This document shows positions 1 through 8,552 of a stretch of DNA of 64,000 nt, piece after piece (the first letter of the stretch is position 1; each line of letters opens with the position of its first letter). The stretch lies in the NCBI GenBank assembly GCA_043747595.1, contig JAYTOX010000054.1:6467-70466 (forward strand), given 5' to 3'. The notes under the pieces are model-generated. The model was not told where the DNA came from, did no database searches, and saw only the letters and a program-made list of their open reading frames with translations. The stretch is from JADKIH01 sp043747595. GTDB taxonomy: Bacteria > Bacteroidota > Bacteroidia > AKYH767-A > 2013-40CM-41-45. The translations under genes were made by a program, and so were the position numbers.

Positions 1-105
1 TGTATGGAGGCTTGCAAAGCAAAAGGAGTTGATTGTGCAAAAGGATCTCCTTGTTCGAAAGAATGTATGGAGGCCTGCAAAGCAAAAGGAATTGATTGTG
101 CAAGT
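1..105 (+). repeat. 63-bp in-frame direct repeat
   Basis: Bases 1-42 recur at 64-105 with two differences, and the period of 63 bp equals 21 codons. It encodes the repeated Cys-rich unit, so copy number could vary without a frameshift. More copies may lie before the window. Confidence 0.75.
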
Positions 106-147
106 ACAGAATGCCCTTCTAAAAAATCGGCATGCTGCAAAAAATAA
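1..147 (+). CDS. Cys-rich repeat peptide, C-terminal part only
   Basis: Frame 1 is open from the window edge to TAA at 145-147, giving 48 residues, so the start lies outside. The visible part is two copies of a 21-residue unit beginning CMEACKAKG (residues 1-21 and 22-42), then a tail ending SACCKK. It contains ten cysteines and many lysines. A strong terminator follows at once, which supports this frame over the overlapping frame-2 reading. The composition resembles small secreted Cys-rich proteins of Bacteroidota, and another one lies at 33143-33397. Metal binding is possible from the cysteine content but is not shown. The family is not identified. Confidence 0.6.
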   Translation, partial: CMEACKAKGVDCAKGSPCSKECMEACKAKGIDCASTECPSKKSACCKK

Positions 148-160
148 AATTATTGAATGT

Positions 161-197
161 AAAAAATCCGGTCTCGAAAGTGTCCGGATTTTTTTTT
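161..197 (+). terminator. Rho-independent terminator after the Cys-rich gene
   Basis: AAAAATCCGG (162-171) pairs with CCGGATTTTT (184-193), and a T run follows to 197. It sits 14 bp after the stop at 147. Confidence 0.8.
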
Positions 198-739
198 GCT
201 TTTTTGTTTATGAATAATACCTGGAGAGTAAATGATTTATAAATAAAAATTCAAAAATTTTTTTTCTGACAAACAATTTTTTTTATTACTTCATACTTAT
301 TACTTCTTATTTAATAATTAATACTTCATTTCACTTATTTCCTACTTCTTATATGAGTAATCGGATTTTTTCTCCCGCAGAAACCGCTGAATACCGCAGA
401 GTTATTTTTAACTTTTCTTACTTCAATTCTCTTATTTCATGCTTCCTTTTTCTTATTTCATACTTCAAAAATGGTTAGTAAGTAAAAATCAATTGACCAC
501 TTACCCTTGTTTTTATCTTGCCTCATTTTGCCAAGCGGAAAACAAAATCTACAAACCAATAAACAATAACAAGTAAATTTTCTGCGCTCTAAAGTTCGCT
601 TATAATATGAAATCCTTTAAGGTGGAACATTTTGACAGTAACGATTAATAAATTAGCCTACTAAAATATGTTACCCACATAAATTCAAAAATTAAGTTCT
701 CTTTTTGTGAACATTATATATTTTATAACGTACCTTTAC
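198..739. other. AT-rich gap with low-complexity TTACTTC-type repeats
   Basis: No gene is supported here. Stretches at 288-360 and 411-475 are built from variants of TACTTC/TTATTTC, the reverse complement of the AAGTAAG/AAGTATG run at 4247-4306. Bases 370-402 (tctcccgcag, then ccgctga and ccgcaga) are a degenerate match to the unit of the tandem array at 45.2-46.2 kb. The higA/higB promoter should lie near the right end, but no convincing box was found. Confidence 0.55.
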
Positions 740-1072
740 ATGAAAATAAGATTGATTGTTAAACAGACGATAGAAGAATACTGTTTAAAAAACACTCAGA
801 GTCGGAAATCCTTCTCAAATTGGCTTGAAATAATCAAATATGCAGACTGGAGTTTTCCCGATGATATTCTTTTTACTTTTGGCACTGCAGATTTACTTGG
901 CGCAGGTTCAAATCGCGTTATCTTTAATATTGGAGGAAATAAATATCGTATGATCTGTAAATACCACTTTGGTGAAAAGCAACTTCATCTGTTTGTGTGC
1001 TGGATAGGCACTCATGCAGAATATGATAAATTATGTTCCGACAATAAACAGTACACAATAAGTATTTATTAA
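740..1072 (+). CDS. higB: HigB-family type II toxin (mRNA interferase)
   Basis: The product is 110 residues from ATG 740; an upstream GTG at 707 would add eleven hydrophobic residues and is less likely. The C-terminal half carries the HigB pattern: VIFNIGGNKYRMI followed by FVCWIGTHAEYDKL, the RelE-fold core in which the conserved His and Tyr of THAEYD lie. HigB toxins cleave mRNA on the ribosome. The gene precedes an HTH gene by 18 bp, in the toxin-first order typical of higBA. The family is assigned from the motif. Toxicity and an intact partner are inferred. Confidence 0.85.
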   Translation: MKIRLIVKQTIEEYCLKNTQSRKSFSNWLEIIKYADWSFPDDILFTFGTADLLGAGSNRVIFNIGGNKYRMICKYHFGEKQLHLFVCWIGTHAEYDKLCSDNKQYTISIY

Positions 1073-1090
1073 AAGAATAAAACCAAGATC

Positions 1091-1531
1091 ATGGGAACTT
1101 TAAAATATACAATAATCAAATCAAAATCCCAATACAAAGATTATTGCAAATTATTAGAAAAGCTACTCGAGTCCAAATCAAAAGTCAAAAATCATACGGA
1201 TGAAATAGAACTTTTAACTGTACTGATTGAAATCTGGGATTCAGAACACAATTCCTTTAATGGTTCAGATCCAATTGAACTGCTTAAAAATTTAATGCAA
1301 GAAAGCGATATGAGACCAAATGACCTTATTTCAATTCTAAAGATCAGCAAAGGTTTGATTTCAGATATTTTGAATTATAAAAAAGGTCTTTCAAAAGAAG
1401 TAATCAGAATTTTATCAAATCATTTTAAAATATCACAAGAAGCTTTCAATAGAAATTATCATTTGAAAGGAATCAGTAAACCAAAGTCAAACAAAACACG
1501 CGCTCCCAAACGATCTAAACAGCTTGCTTAA
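1091..1531 (+). CDS. higA: HigA-like HTH antitoxin
   Basis: The protein has 146 residues. The middle to C-terminal part (about 75-130) reads as an XRE-type helix-turn-helix: PNDLISILKISKGLISDILN, then LSKEVIRILSNHF. The N-terminal 70 residues would be the toxin-binding part, and the last 15 residues are rich in Lys and Arg. The position directly after higB fits an antitoxin and autorepressor. The next gene, folA, is convergent and its stop lies only 2 bp away, so the two transcription units meet tail to tail without a visible terminator. Confidence 0.8.
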   Translation: MGTLKYTIIKSKSQYKDYCKLLEKLLESKSKVKNHTDEIELLTVLIEIWDSEHNSFNGSDPIELLKNLMQESDMRPNDLISILKISKGLISDILNYKKGLSKEVIRILSNHFKISQEAFNRNYHLKGISKPKSNKTRAPKRSKQLA

Positions 1532-1533
1532 AT

Positions 1534-2016
1534 TTATTTTCTCTTCAACTCATAAACCGTACAAGCAAACTCATTCTTTTCATCTGCCGGAAAATTTTGT
1601 TGCGATAGTTCTTCCCATTCGTCCGTATTCAGTTCAGGAAAATAAACAGTGCCTGAGATTGTTGTATGGATTCTTGTCAGATATATCTTTTCTGTAAATG
1701 GAATTGCTGCTTTGAAAATTTCACCGCCACCAAAAACAAAAGCTTCTTCATCATGCTTTGCTTCTTCTAGTGCTTTTGCAAGAGAGTCAACTGCAATGCA
1801 TCCTTCGGGTGAATAATTTTTTTGGCGACTTATAATTATCATAGTTCTTCCCGGTAATGGGCGCCCAATACTCTCGTACGTCTTTCTTCCCATGATAAGA
1901 TGATGGCCCATGGTTAGCGCTTTAACACGCTTTAGATCGCTCGACATTTTCCACGGCAGGTTATTCCCTACTCCTATTACGTCGTTATCAGAAGCAGCTA
2001 CTACAATTGAGATCAT
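1534..2016 (-). CDS. folA: Dihydrofolate reductase
   Basis: The enzyme reduces dihydrofolate to tetrahydrofolate with NADPH. Its 160 residues match the usual length. Visible signatures are GVGNNLPWKMSSDLKR with the catalytic acid at Asp27, the NADPH loop GRKTYESIGRPLPGR near residues 43-57, and FVFGGGEIF near 93-101. It lies 9 bp after thyA on the same strand, so thymidylate synthesis and the recycling of the dihydrofolate it makes are coupled in one operon. Confidence 0.97.
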   Translation of the reverse strand: MISIVVAASDNDVIGVGNNLPWKMSSDLKRVKALTMGHHLIMGRKTYESIGRPLPGRTMIIISRQKNYSPEGCIAVDSLAKALEEAKHDEEAFVFGGGEIFKAAIPFTEKIYLTRIHTTISGTVYFPELNTDEWEELSQQNFPADEKNEFACTVYELKRK

Positions 2017-2025
2017 ACGTTTGAA

Positions 2026-2820
2026 TTAAACAGCAACCGCTCCTTTAATATGAGGATGCGGATCGTAATTAATAATAGTCATATCTTCAATTTTAAAATC
2101 GAAAATACTTTTTACTTCCGGATTTAAAACGAGTTTCGGTAGAGGGCGAGGATCGCGAGTAAGTTGCAATTGAACTTGCTCGAAATGATTATTATAAATG
2201 TGCGCATCGCCTAACGTATGAACAAAAGTACCCGGTTCTAAATTACAAACTTGAGCTACCATAAGAGTAAGCGCTGCATACGATGCGATGTTAAATGGAA
2301 CACCAAGAAAAATATCGGCACTACGTTGATACAACTGACAAGACAATTTACCATCGGCAACATAAAACTGAAAAAAAGCATGACACGGAGGCAATTTCAT
2401 TTTACTCACCTCCCCTACATTCCATGCGCTAACTATTAGTCGACGAGAATCAGGGTTTTTCTTGATTTGATCAATCACCTCAGAAAGTTGATCAATTTCT
2501 TTTCCGTCAGCAGTTTTCCATGCTCTCCATTGCGAACCGTAAACAGGACCAAGGTCACCATTTTCATCGGCCCAGTCGTCCCAAATAGAAACACCGTTAT
2601 CTCTTAAATATTTAATATTTGTATCGCCTTTAATAAACCAAAGCAGTTCATGAAAGATAGAACGAGTATGCAATTTTTTGGTGGTGAGTAGTGGAAAGCC
2701 TTCTGCTAAATCAAAATGCATTTGATAACCAAAAACACTGCGCGTTCCTGTTCCGGTACGATCACTTTTGTCGGTACCATTATTCATTACATTCCGGAGA
2801 AGGTCGAGATATTGCTTCAT
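2026..2820 (-). CDS. thyA: Thymidylate synthase
   Basis: The enzyme methylates dUMP to dTMP using methylene-tetrahydrofolate. The 264 residues equal the E. coli length. Signatures: DRTGTGTRSVFG near residues 21-32, the catalytic cysteine in LPPCHAFFQFYV near 143-154, YQRSADIFLGVPFNIASYA, and the C-terminal HPHIKGAVAV. It is the first gene of the thyA-folA unit, and a TAAATTTG -7 box lies 20 bp before the start. Confidence 0.98.
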   Translation of the reverse strand: MKQYLDLLRNVMNNGTDKSDRTGTGTRSVFGYQMHFDLAEGFPLLTTKKLHTRSIFHELLWFIKGDTNIKYLRDNGVSIWDDWADENGDLGPVYGSQWRAWKTADGKEIDQLSEVIDQIKKNPDSRRLIVSAWNVGEVSKMKLPPCHAFFQFYVADGKLSCQLYQRSADIFLGVPFNIASYAALTLMVAQVCNLEPGTFVHTLGDAHIYNNHFEQVQLQLTRDPRPLPKLVLNPEVKSIFDFKIEDMTIINYDPHPHIKGAVAV

Positions 2821-2840
2821 TAAGAGAAAGATTGATACTG

Positions 2841-2848
2841 CAAATTTA
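2841..2848 (-). promoter_or_regulatory. Bacteroidota -7 box before thyA
   Basis: CAAATTTA on the plus strand reads TAAATTTG on the minus strand, matching TAnnTTTG. It ends 20 bp before the thyA start. No clear TTG -33 box was found. Confidence 0.5.
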
Positions 2849-2989
2849 GAGAATATTTCTACTGAGGAAGACAGAAGTTATGAGCAAAAACAGCAACATT
2901 TCAACGATTACAGCCGTGGAGTTTAAAAAACGAAAGCTTTGATATTTATTCGACTTTTAAACTATCTTTCGGTCTTAAAAAATAACTAT

Positions 2990-4246
2990 ATGGGTATTAA
3001 ATTTCGACTTACTATCTTAAGTTTCTTCCAGTTCTTCGTATGGGGTGCATGGCTGATTACCATCGGCACCTATTGTTTCAATGCGAAAGGATGGACAGGT
3101 GCGCAGTTCGGAGCCATTTTTTCAACGTTGGCCTTATCGTCATTGTTTATGCCAACCATTGCCGGCATCATAGCCGATAAATGGATGAATGCAGAAAAAC
3201 TTTACGGCATTCTACATATCATGTATGGATTAATTTTATTCTACGTCCCGAGCGTAAACGATCCTGAAACGTTGTATTACGTAATCTTCGCTGCAATGAT
3301 TTGTTACATGCCAACAATTTCATTATCGAATTCTATCGCCTATTCCATATTAAAAGACAACAAGTACGATGTTGTAAAAGTCTTTCCCCCTATTCGTGTA
3401 TGGGGAACGGTTGGTTTTATTGTTGCCATGTGGACTACCAATTTAACCGGAAGCAAAACCAATGCGAATCAATTTATCATAGCAGCAGTAGCAGCAATCG
3501 TGTTGGGAATTTACGCATTCACACTACCAAAATGTCCACCACAAAAAAGCATTTCGAAAAATTCATCTTTGTTGGAGCAATTAGGATTAAGTTCATTCAA
3601 GTTATTTGCTAATTATAAAATGGCATTGTTTTTTATCTTCTCTATGTTTTTAGGAGGCGCTTTACAACTTACAAATATGTATGGCGATTCCTTTCTAAAC
3701 GACTTTGGAAAGATTCCTGAATATGCCAATTCGTTGGTAGTAAAATACTCGACAATTATCATGTCCATTTCACAGATATCAGAAACGCTTTTCATACTTA
3801 CGATTCCATTTTTCTTAAAAAGATTTGGAATTAAAAAAGTGATGTTGTTTTCGATGTTAGCATGGGTCTTACGCTTCGGATTATTTGGTTACGGAAATCC
3901 GGCAGAAGGTTTGTGGATGATTATTCTTTCGTGCATTGTTTACGGAATGGCATTCGACTTCTTTAATATTTCAGGTTCATTGTTTATTGAAACAAATACC
4001 GATCACTCAATCCGATCGAGTGCGCAAGGTTTGTTTATGATGATGACGAATGGTGTCGGTGCATTTTTAGGAAGTAAGATAAGTGGGCTGGCAATAGATA
4101 CATATTTCACAGGAGACGGAGGAACAAAAGACTGGCGAGGAATCTGGGTTTCGTTTGCAATTTATTCGCTCATCGTAGCAATACTATTTGCTATCCTTTT
4201 TAAACACAAGCACAATCCGCAAGAAGTAGAAGCGGTTTCGCATTAA
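2990..4246 (+). CDS. NupG-type nucleoside permease (MFS)
   Basis: The protein has 418 residues from ATG 2990; an earlier in-frame start at 2939 adds 17 residues ahead of the conserved start MGIKFRLTILSFFQFFVWGA and was rejected. It has about twelve hydrophobic segments. The NupG/XapB signature is visible in FVWGAWLITIGTY near residue 13, the early PTIAGIIADKW loop, and PPIRVWGTVGF. The family takes up nucleosides by proton symport across the inner membrane. It is divergent from thyA-folA, so nucleoside uptake sits next to thymidylate synthesis. The exact substrate is not determined. Confidence 0.85.
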   Translation: MGIKFRLTILSFFQFFVWGAWLITIGTYCFNAKGWTGAQFGAIFSTLALSSLFMPTIAGIIADKWMNAEKLYGILHIMYGLILFYVPSVNDPETLYYVIFAAMICYMPTISLSNSIAYSILKDNKYDVVKVFPPIRVWGTVGFIVAMWTTNLTGSKTNANQFIIAAVAAIVLGIYAFTLPKCPPQKSISKNSSLLEQLGLSSFKLFANYKMALFFIFSMFLGGALQLTNMYGDSFLNDFGKIPEYANSLVVKYSTIIMSISQISETLFILTIPFFLKRFGIKKVMLFSMLAWVLRFGLFGYGNPAEGLWMIILSCIVYGMAFDFFNISGSLFIETNTDHSIRSSAQGLFMMMTNGVGAFLGSKISGLAIDTYFTGDGGTKDWRGIWVSFAIYSLIVAILFAILFKHKHNPQEVEAVSH

Positions 4247-4306
4247 GAAATAAGAAGTAAGAAGTAAGATGTAAGAAGTATGAAGTAAGAAGTATGAAGT
4301 ATGTCA
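4247..4306. repeat. AAGTAAG/AAGTATG low-complexity run
   Basis: About eight back-to-back variants of a 7-bp unit (aagtaag, aagtatg, aagatgt) directly after the permease stop. Reverse-complement versions occur at 288-475. Confidence 0.7.
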
Positions 4307-4316
4307 GGGGGGACTC

Positions 4317-4343
4317 ACCAATTACCACTCACCACTCACTAAA
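4317..4343 (+). repeat. 27-mer dispersed repeat, copy 1
   Basis: The 27 bases beginning ACCAATTACCACTCAC recur at 46188-46214 with a single difference. In both places the element lies at the edge of a repetitive stretch between genes. Confidence 0.7.
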
Positions 4344-4393
4344 GAGAATGATGTAACGCAATTAATCATTATTCACTATTCATTAATAATGTT

Positions 4394-4996
4394 CTAATTG
4401 CTTTTCCTTTTTTCCAATTCGTCGCGAATTCTTCCGGCACGTTCGTAGGCTTCGTCGTCGATTGCTTTTTTGAGAAGCTCTTTTAATTCGTCGGTACTTG
4501 CGGCTCCTAATTCGTTTTCACTTAATTTACTCGTTGATCCTATTGGTCGTTCTACTGTTTCTTCAATGTTTTCTAATGAAGTATTTTCATCGGTAGCTAC
4601 ACCTGCTGTGGCAAGAATAAATTCGTAGGTATAAATTGGGCAACCAAAACGAACTGCTACGGCTATTGCATCGCTTGTTCGAGCATCTATCTCTTCTTTT
4701 TTATCGCCATTGTTACAAATTAACTTTGCAAAAAATACACCTTCAACCAGATTGTAAATAATAATTTCATCTACATTTATTTTGAAAGAATGTGCCAAGC
4801 TTTTAAACAGATCATGCGTGAGAGGTCGAGTCGGAGTCATATTTTCCAACTCAATAGCAATGGCCTGCGCTTCAAAAGCACCAATGATTATTGGCAGTCG
4901 GCGTTTTCCTTTATCTTCTCCTAAAACTAAAGCATAAGCGCCTGATTGCGTTTGGCTGTATTGGAGGCCGATTATTTCTAGTTTGATCTTTTTCAT
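4394..4996 (-). CDS. Bifunctional nuclease (DUF151) domain protein with UVR motif
   Basis: The protein has 200 residues. Residues 1-130 match the BFN/DUF151 family: GLQYSQTQSGAYALVLGE, RLPIIIGAFEAQAIAIELE, RPLTHDLF, and RTSDAIAVAVRFGCPIY. Residues 165-200 form a UvrB/UvrC-type UVR helix pair with DELKELLKKAIDDEAYERAG. This two-part architecture is common in Bacteroidota. Plant and bacterial BFN members have reported nuclease activity, but the cellular role here is unknown. The gene lies after etfA with a 60-bp gap on the same strand. Confidence 0.9.
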   Translation of the reverse strand: MKKIKLEIIGLQYSQTQSGAYALVLGEDKGKRRLPIIIGAFEAQAIAIELENMTPTRPLTHDLFKSLAHSFKINVDEIIIYNLVEGVFFAKLICNNGDKKEEIDARTSDAIAVAVRFGCPIYTYEFILATAGVATDENTSLENIEETVERPIGSTSKLSENELGAASTDELKELLKKAIDDEAYERAGRIRDELEKRKSN

Positions 4997-5058
4997 TTTA
5001 AAATGCCTATGGCAATTGGCTTAATCGAATTTAATAAAAATTAGTTTCGGCTATACAA

Positions 5059-6036
5059 TTAATTCTGATTTGCTTTAAAGGTTTTCGCTGCTTCAATCAA
5101 TTTAGGAACCACTTCAAATGCATCTCCAACAATACCGTAGTCGGCCGCTTTAAAAAATGGTGCCTCAGGATCTTTATTGATAACAACAATCACTTTAGAC
5201 GAAGACACACCTGCCAAATGCTGAATAGCACCACTGATACCAATGGCAATGTATAGATTCGGACTTATTGCTATTCCTGTTTGTCCTACGTGTTCCGAAT
5301 GTGGACGCCATCCGGCATCAGAAACCGGCTTAGAACATGCAGTAGCTGCACCTAGTATTTTAGCCAACTCTTCAATCATTCCCCAGTTCTCCGGACCTTT
5401 CATACCTCGTCCGGCAGAAACTACTAATTCAGCTTCAGGAAGAGAGATTGTATTTCCGGCACGCACTCGTTCTTTAATGCTTGCAGCAAAATCTTTATCA
5501 ACCGGAGTAAAATCAAAATTTGAAACAGTAGTTGTACCTCCGCTTTCAATTACCTTATACGAATTTGGCATCATCGAAATAACTTTTGTGCCGGCCATCA
5601 TTTCAATTATTGAAAAAGCCTTTCCTGAAAACGATCCTTTTTTAACAGTGAATGCACCGTCCATTGAAGGAAGACTTACCACATTTTCCGCAAGAGCAGC
5701 ATCCAATTTAATCGCCACACGTGGAGCAATTGATTTGCCGGCAAAAGATGCGGAAAGAATAATCACCTCCGCATTTTCTGATTTAGCTGCTGCTGCAATT
5801 ACACTTGCGTACGGCTGAGGATTTGGAATAGTTAATTGATCGCTGTTGATCGTTAGCACTTTTGACGCTCCATATTTTCCGGCTTTTGCTAATTCATCTT
5901 GACTAACCTTTCCAATAGAAATAGCTATGAGCGGTTGATTTAATTTTGTTGCAATTGCAGAAGCATAACTTACAGCTTCGAAAGCAGACTTACGAAAAGC
6001 GCCTTCAGAATTTTCTATATATACGAGTACTGACAT
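5059..6036 (-). CDS. etfA: Electron transfer flavoprotein subunit alpha
   Basis: Together with EtfB it forms the FAD/AMP heterodimer that takes electrons from acyl-CoA dehydrogenases. The 325 residues match the family. The C-terminal FAD domain shows VVSAGRGMKGPENWGMIEEL near residues 206-225, SKPVSDAGWRPHSEHVGQTG near 236-255, and AIGISGAIQHLAG near 264-276. It follows etfB with a 27-bp gap. Electrons could come from the beta-oxidation and phenylacetate genes elsewhere in the window; that link is inferred. Confidence 0.97.
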   Translation of the reverse strand: MSVLVYIENSEGAFRKSAFEAVSYASAIATKLNQPLIAISIGKVSQDELAKAGKYGASKVLTINSDQLTIPNPQPYASVIAAAAKSENAEVIILSASFAGKSIAPRVAIKLDAALAENVVSLPSMDGAFTVKKGSFSGKAFSIIEMMAGTKVISMMPNSYKVIESGGTTTVSNFDFTPVDKDFAASIKERVRAGNTISLPEAELVVSAGRGMKGPENWGMIEELAKILGAATACSKPVSDAGWRPHSEHVGQTGIAISPNLYIAIGISGAIQHLAGVSSSKVIVVINKDPEAPFFKAADYGIVGDAFEVVPKLIEAAKTFKANQN

Positions 6037-6063
6037 GAGATTTTTTTTATGTGATGAATAAGA

Positions 6064-6801
6064 TCAGATGATTTTTTTCTCTTCGCGAATAAGATCGAAA
6101 AGAGTACCGGCATCATCAGGACTGATTAATTTTACTGCACTTCTCATGACAGGTTTTTCATAAGAAACTAGTTTTACTTTTTGTGCTACTTCTATTGGCT
6201 CAATTACAACGAGCGGTTTAGTACGAGCAGACATGATTCCACGCATGTTTGGAATTTTCCATTCAGCCATTCCTTCAGATGCACCGGCAACAAAAGGAAG
6301 AGACGTTGAAATAATTTCTTTTCCACCTTCAATTTCACAATCGAGTGTTGCTGTAGAACCTTCGATCGATAAACTTTTAGCAAAAAGCACACATGGAATA
6401 TCGAGTAGTTCGGCAATCATAACCGGAACACTAGACCCATTATGATCGCTACTTTCACGTCCACAAAGAATAACATCAACCGGATTTGTTTTTACGTATT
6501 CAGCAATTTGTTTGGCAACGAAAAAAGAATCGCGTGGAATGGAGTTGATACGAACCGCATCAGTAGCACCAATAGCCAAAGCTTTTCGAATGACGGCTTC
6601 AGTGGAAACATCACCAATATTAATGACAGTAACAGTTCCATTGTTAGAAGCGGCAAGATCAACCGCTTTAGAAAGGGCAATTTCGTCGTAAGGGTTTAAA
6701 ATAAAAGTCACGCCGGCAGAAACAAATTCTTTATTATCCGGAGTAAAATTTATTTTTGCCGTGGTATCGGGTACACTAGCAATACAAACTAATATTTTCA
6801 T
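6064..6801 (-). CDS. etfB: Electron transfer flavoprotein subunit beta
   Basis: The protein has 245 residues with the EtfB start MKILVCIASVPDT, the AMP-site region LNPYDEIALSKAVDL near residues 36-50, and CGRESSDHNGSSVPVMIAELL near 112-132 (the adenine-binding loop). First gene of the etfBA pair. No TAnnTTTG box was found in the upstream 150 bp. Confidence 0.96.
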   Translation of the reverse strand: MKILVCIASVPDTTAKINFTPDNKEFVSAGVTFILNPYDEIALSKAVDLAASNNGTVTVINIGDVSTEAVIRKALAIGATDAVRINSIPRDSFFVAKQIAEYVKTNPVDVILCGRESSDHNGSSVPVMIAELLDIPCVLFAKSLSIEGSTATLDCEIEGGKEIISTSLPFVAGASEGMAEWKIPNMRGIMSARTKPLVVIEPIEVAQKVKLVSYEKPVMRSAVKLISPDDAGTLFDLIREEKKII

Positions 6802-6949
6802 AGGATTGGATTATGTATTACGCGATTATTTTTATATTTAACAATCACGCATTCAGCATGTTCTGAAATTAATGAATTATATTTTACTTCTTATTACAGA
6901 GCGGCGAAGATAAAGAAATTAATCACGAATAATTAAGTAAAAATCGGTT

Positions 6950-7279
6950 ATGTCTGTCAGAATCAGTATTCTTGAAAGTTATCTAAACGAAGATCCGCAC
7001 GATGAGTTTCTTCGCTATGCTTTAGCGTTGGAATACAAAGAATTAGGTAATTTTCAAGAAGCATACAATCATTTTTTAGTGCTCAGGCAATTGCATCCTG
7101 ATTACCTTCCGATGTATTATATGGCAGGAAAAACAGCGGAAGACCTTCACTTAATTACAGAAGCGATAGAGTGGTATTCGGCAGGAGGCATTATTGCGAT
7201 TCGGTTAGGAAATGGAAAAACATTGAACGAGCTGAACAGTGCTGCGCAGATGTTGAAAGATGAAATGAGTGAAGAGTAG
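6950..7279 (+). CDS. Small tetratricopeptide-repeat protein
   Basis: The protein has 109 residues, no signal peptide and no membrane segment, so it is probably cytoplasmic. Two to three TPR-like helix pairs are visible: DEFLRYALALEYKELGNFQE (18-37), YLPMYYMAGKTAEDL (51-65) and EAIEWYSAGGIIAIRLG (71-87). It is followed 56 bp later by pdhB, which has its own -7 box. Partner and role are unknown. Confidence 0.8.
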   Translation: MSVRISILESYLNEDPHDEFLRYALALEYKELGNFQEAYNHFLVLRQLHPDYLPMYYMAGKTAEDLHLITEAIEWYSAGGIIAIRLGNGKTLNELNSAAQMLKDEMSEE

Positions 7280-7289
7280 AACAAATTTT

Positions 7290-7297
7290 TATCTTTG
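7290..7297 (+). promoter_or_regulatory. -7 box before pdhB
   Basis: TATCTTTG matches TAnnTTTG 38 bp before the pdhB start. No TTG -33 box at the right spacing. Confidence 0.5.
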
Positions 7298-7335
7298 TGG
7301 CCCCGCATAAAATTGCGACGCATTAAAAAAGAATT

Positions 7336-8319
7336 ATGAGAGAGATACAATTTCGTGAGGCCCTTCGAGAGGCGATGAATGAAGAGATGCGCAGAGATGA
7401 GCGTGTGTTTTTGATGGGAGAAGAAGTTGCGCAATACAATGGAGCGTACAAAGTGAGTCAGGGAATGCTCGACGAATTTGGTGAGAGGCGAGTAATCGAT
7501 ACACCAATTGCTGAATTAGGTTTTGCGGGAATAGCAGTAGGGGCAGCCATGAATGGTCTCCGCCCTATTGTTGAATTCATGACATTCAATTTTTCATTGG
7601 TAGCGATAGATCAAGTAATTAATTCGGCTGCGAAAATGATGAGCATGAGCGGTGGGCAATTTACAGTTCCTATTGTATTTAGAGGTCCCACAGGATCGGC
7701 GGGAATGTTAAGTTCACAACATTCACAAGCCTTTGAAAGTTGGTATGCAAACTGTCCGGGGTTAAAAGTAGTGGTGCCAAGTAATCCGGCCGATGCAAAA
7801 GGTTTGTTGAAGTCGGCCATTCGCGATAGCGATCCGGTTATATTTATGGAAAGCGAGCAAATGTATGGCGACAAAGGAAATGTTCCTGATGGAGAATATT
7901 TAATACCGATTGGCGTGGCCGATGTAGTAAAGATAGGAACCGATGTTACCATTGTTTCGTTTGGAAAAATGATGAAGATAGCAATGAAAGCTGCAGAAGA
8001 GTTGGCAAAAGAAAACATCAATGCAGAAGTGATCGACTTGCGTTCCGTTCGTCCGATTGATTATGCAACAGTGATAAATTCGGTAAAAAAGACAAACCGT
8101 TTAGTGATAGTAGAAGAATCGTGGCCATTGGCGGCTATTGCTACAGAAGTTACCTTTAAAGTTCAAAAAGACGCATTCGATTATTTAGATGCACCCATAC
8201 TTAGAGTAATGGGAATGGACGTACCACTTCCCTATGCACCAACGTTGATTGAGGCGTATCTTCCTAATCCTGCAAGAGTTATCAGAGCAGTGAAAGAAGT
8301 TATGTATCTGGTAAAATAA
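7336..8319 (+). CDS. pdhB: Pyruvate dehydrogenase E1 beta subunit
   Basis: The protein has 327 residues and the E1-beta layout: a transketolase pyrimidine-binding half (MREIQFREALREAMNEEM, LMGEEVAQYNGAYKVS, RVIDTPIAELGFAGIAVGAA) and a C-terminal half (VIDLRSVRPIDYATVINSVK, EESWPLAAIATEV). With E1-alpha it decarboxylates pyruvate on thiamine diphosphate. No E1-alpha or E2 gene is adjacent, so the alpha subunit must lie elsewhere. The fused E1 at 19536 is a separate paralogue. A terminator follows directly. Confidence 0.93.
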   Translation: MREIQFREALREAMNEEMRRDERVFLMGEEVAQYNGAYKVSQGMLDEFGERRVIDTPIAELGFAGIAVGAAMNGLRPIVEFMTFNFSLVAIDQVINSAAKMMSMSGGQFTVPIVFRGPTGSAGMLSSQHSQAFESWYANCPGLKVVVPSNPADAKGLLKSAIRDSDPVIFMESEQMYGDKGNVPDGEYLIPIGVADVVKIGTDVTIVSFGKMMKIAMKAAEELAKENINAEVIDLRSVRPIDYATVINSVKKTNRLVIVEESWPLAAIATEVTFKVQKDAFDYLDAPILRVMGMDVPLPYAPTLIEAYLPNPARVIRAVKEVMYLVK

Positions 8320-8340
8320 GTAATTGAAAAGAAAAGATAG

Positions 8341-8371
8341 AAGCTGCTCATATTAAAGGGCAGCTTTTTTT
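8341..8371 (+). terminator. Rho-independent terminator after pdhB
   Basis: AAGCTGC (8341-8347) pairs with GCAGCTT (8360-8366), with a T run to 8371. Confidence 0.8.
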
Positions 8372-8526
8372 GTGTAAAGGTTTTTTAGCTTGAATAAAGG
8401 TTTACAAAAAGAGAGCGGTCAATTTTAATTTTGAGAACAAGTCTATTTTTTCGCATAGAATATTGGATTTCAATACTATTCCATCAATATAGTAAGTACT
8501 ATATAGATTTCTCGGGAAATAAGGTG

Positions 8527-8534
8527 TACCTTTG
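8527..8534 (+). promoter_or_regulatory. -7 box before the DEAD-box helicase
   Basis: TACCTTTG matches TAnnTTTG and lies 18 bp before ATG 8553. It overlaps the in-frame TTG at 8532, which argues against TTG as the start. Confidence 0.6.
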
Positions 8535-8552
8535 CCGCTTAATATTCAAAAA

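Noticed and set aside
29..217. Open frame of 62 codons at the window edge
   Set aside because: It lies in another frame over the Cys-rich gene and runs through its terminator.
5243..5818. 191-codon frame on the plus strand
   Set aside because: Antisense shadow of etfA, which has full family signatures.
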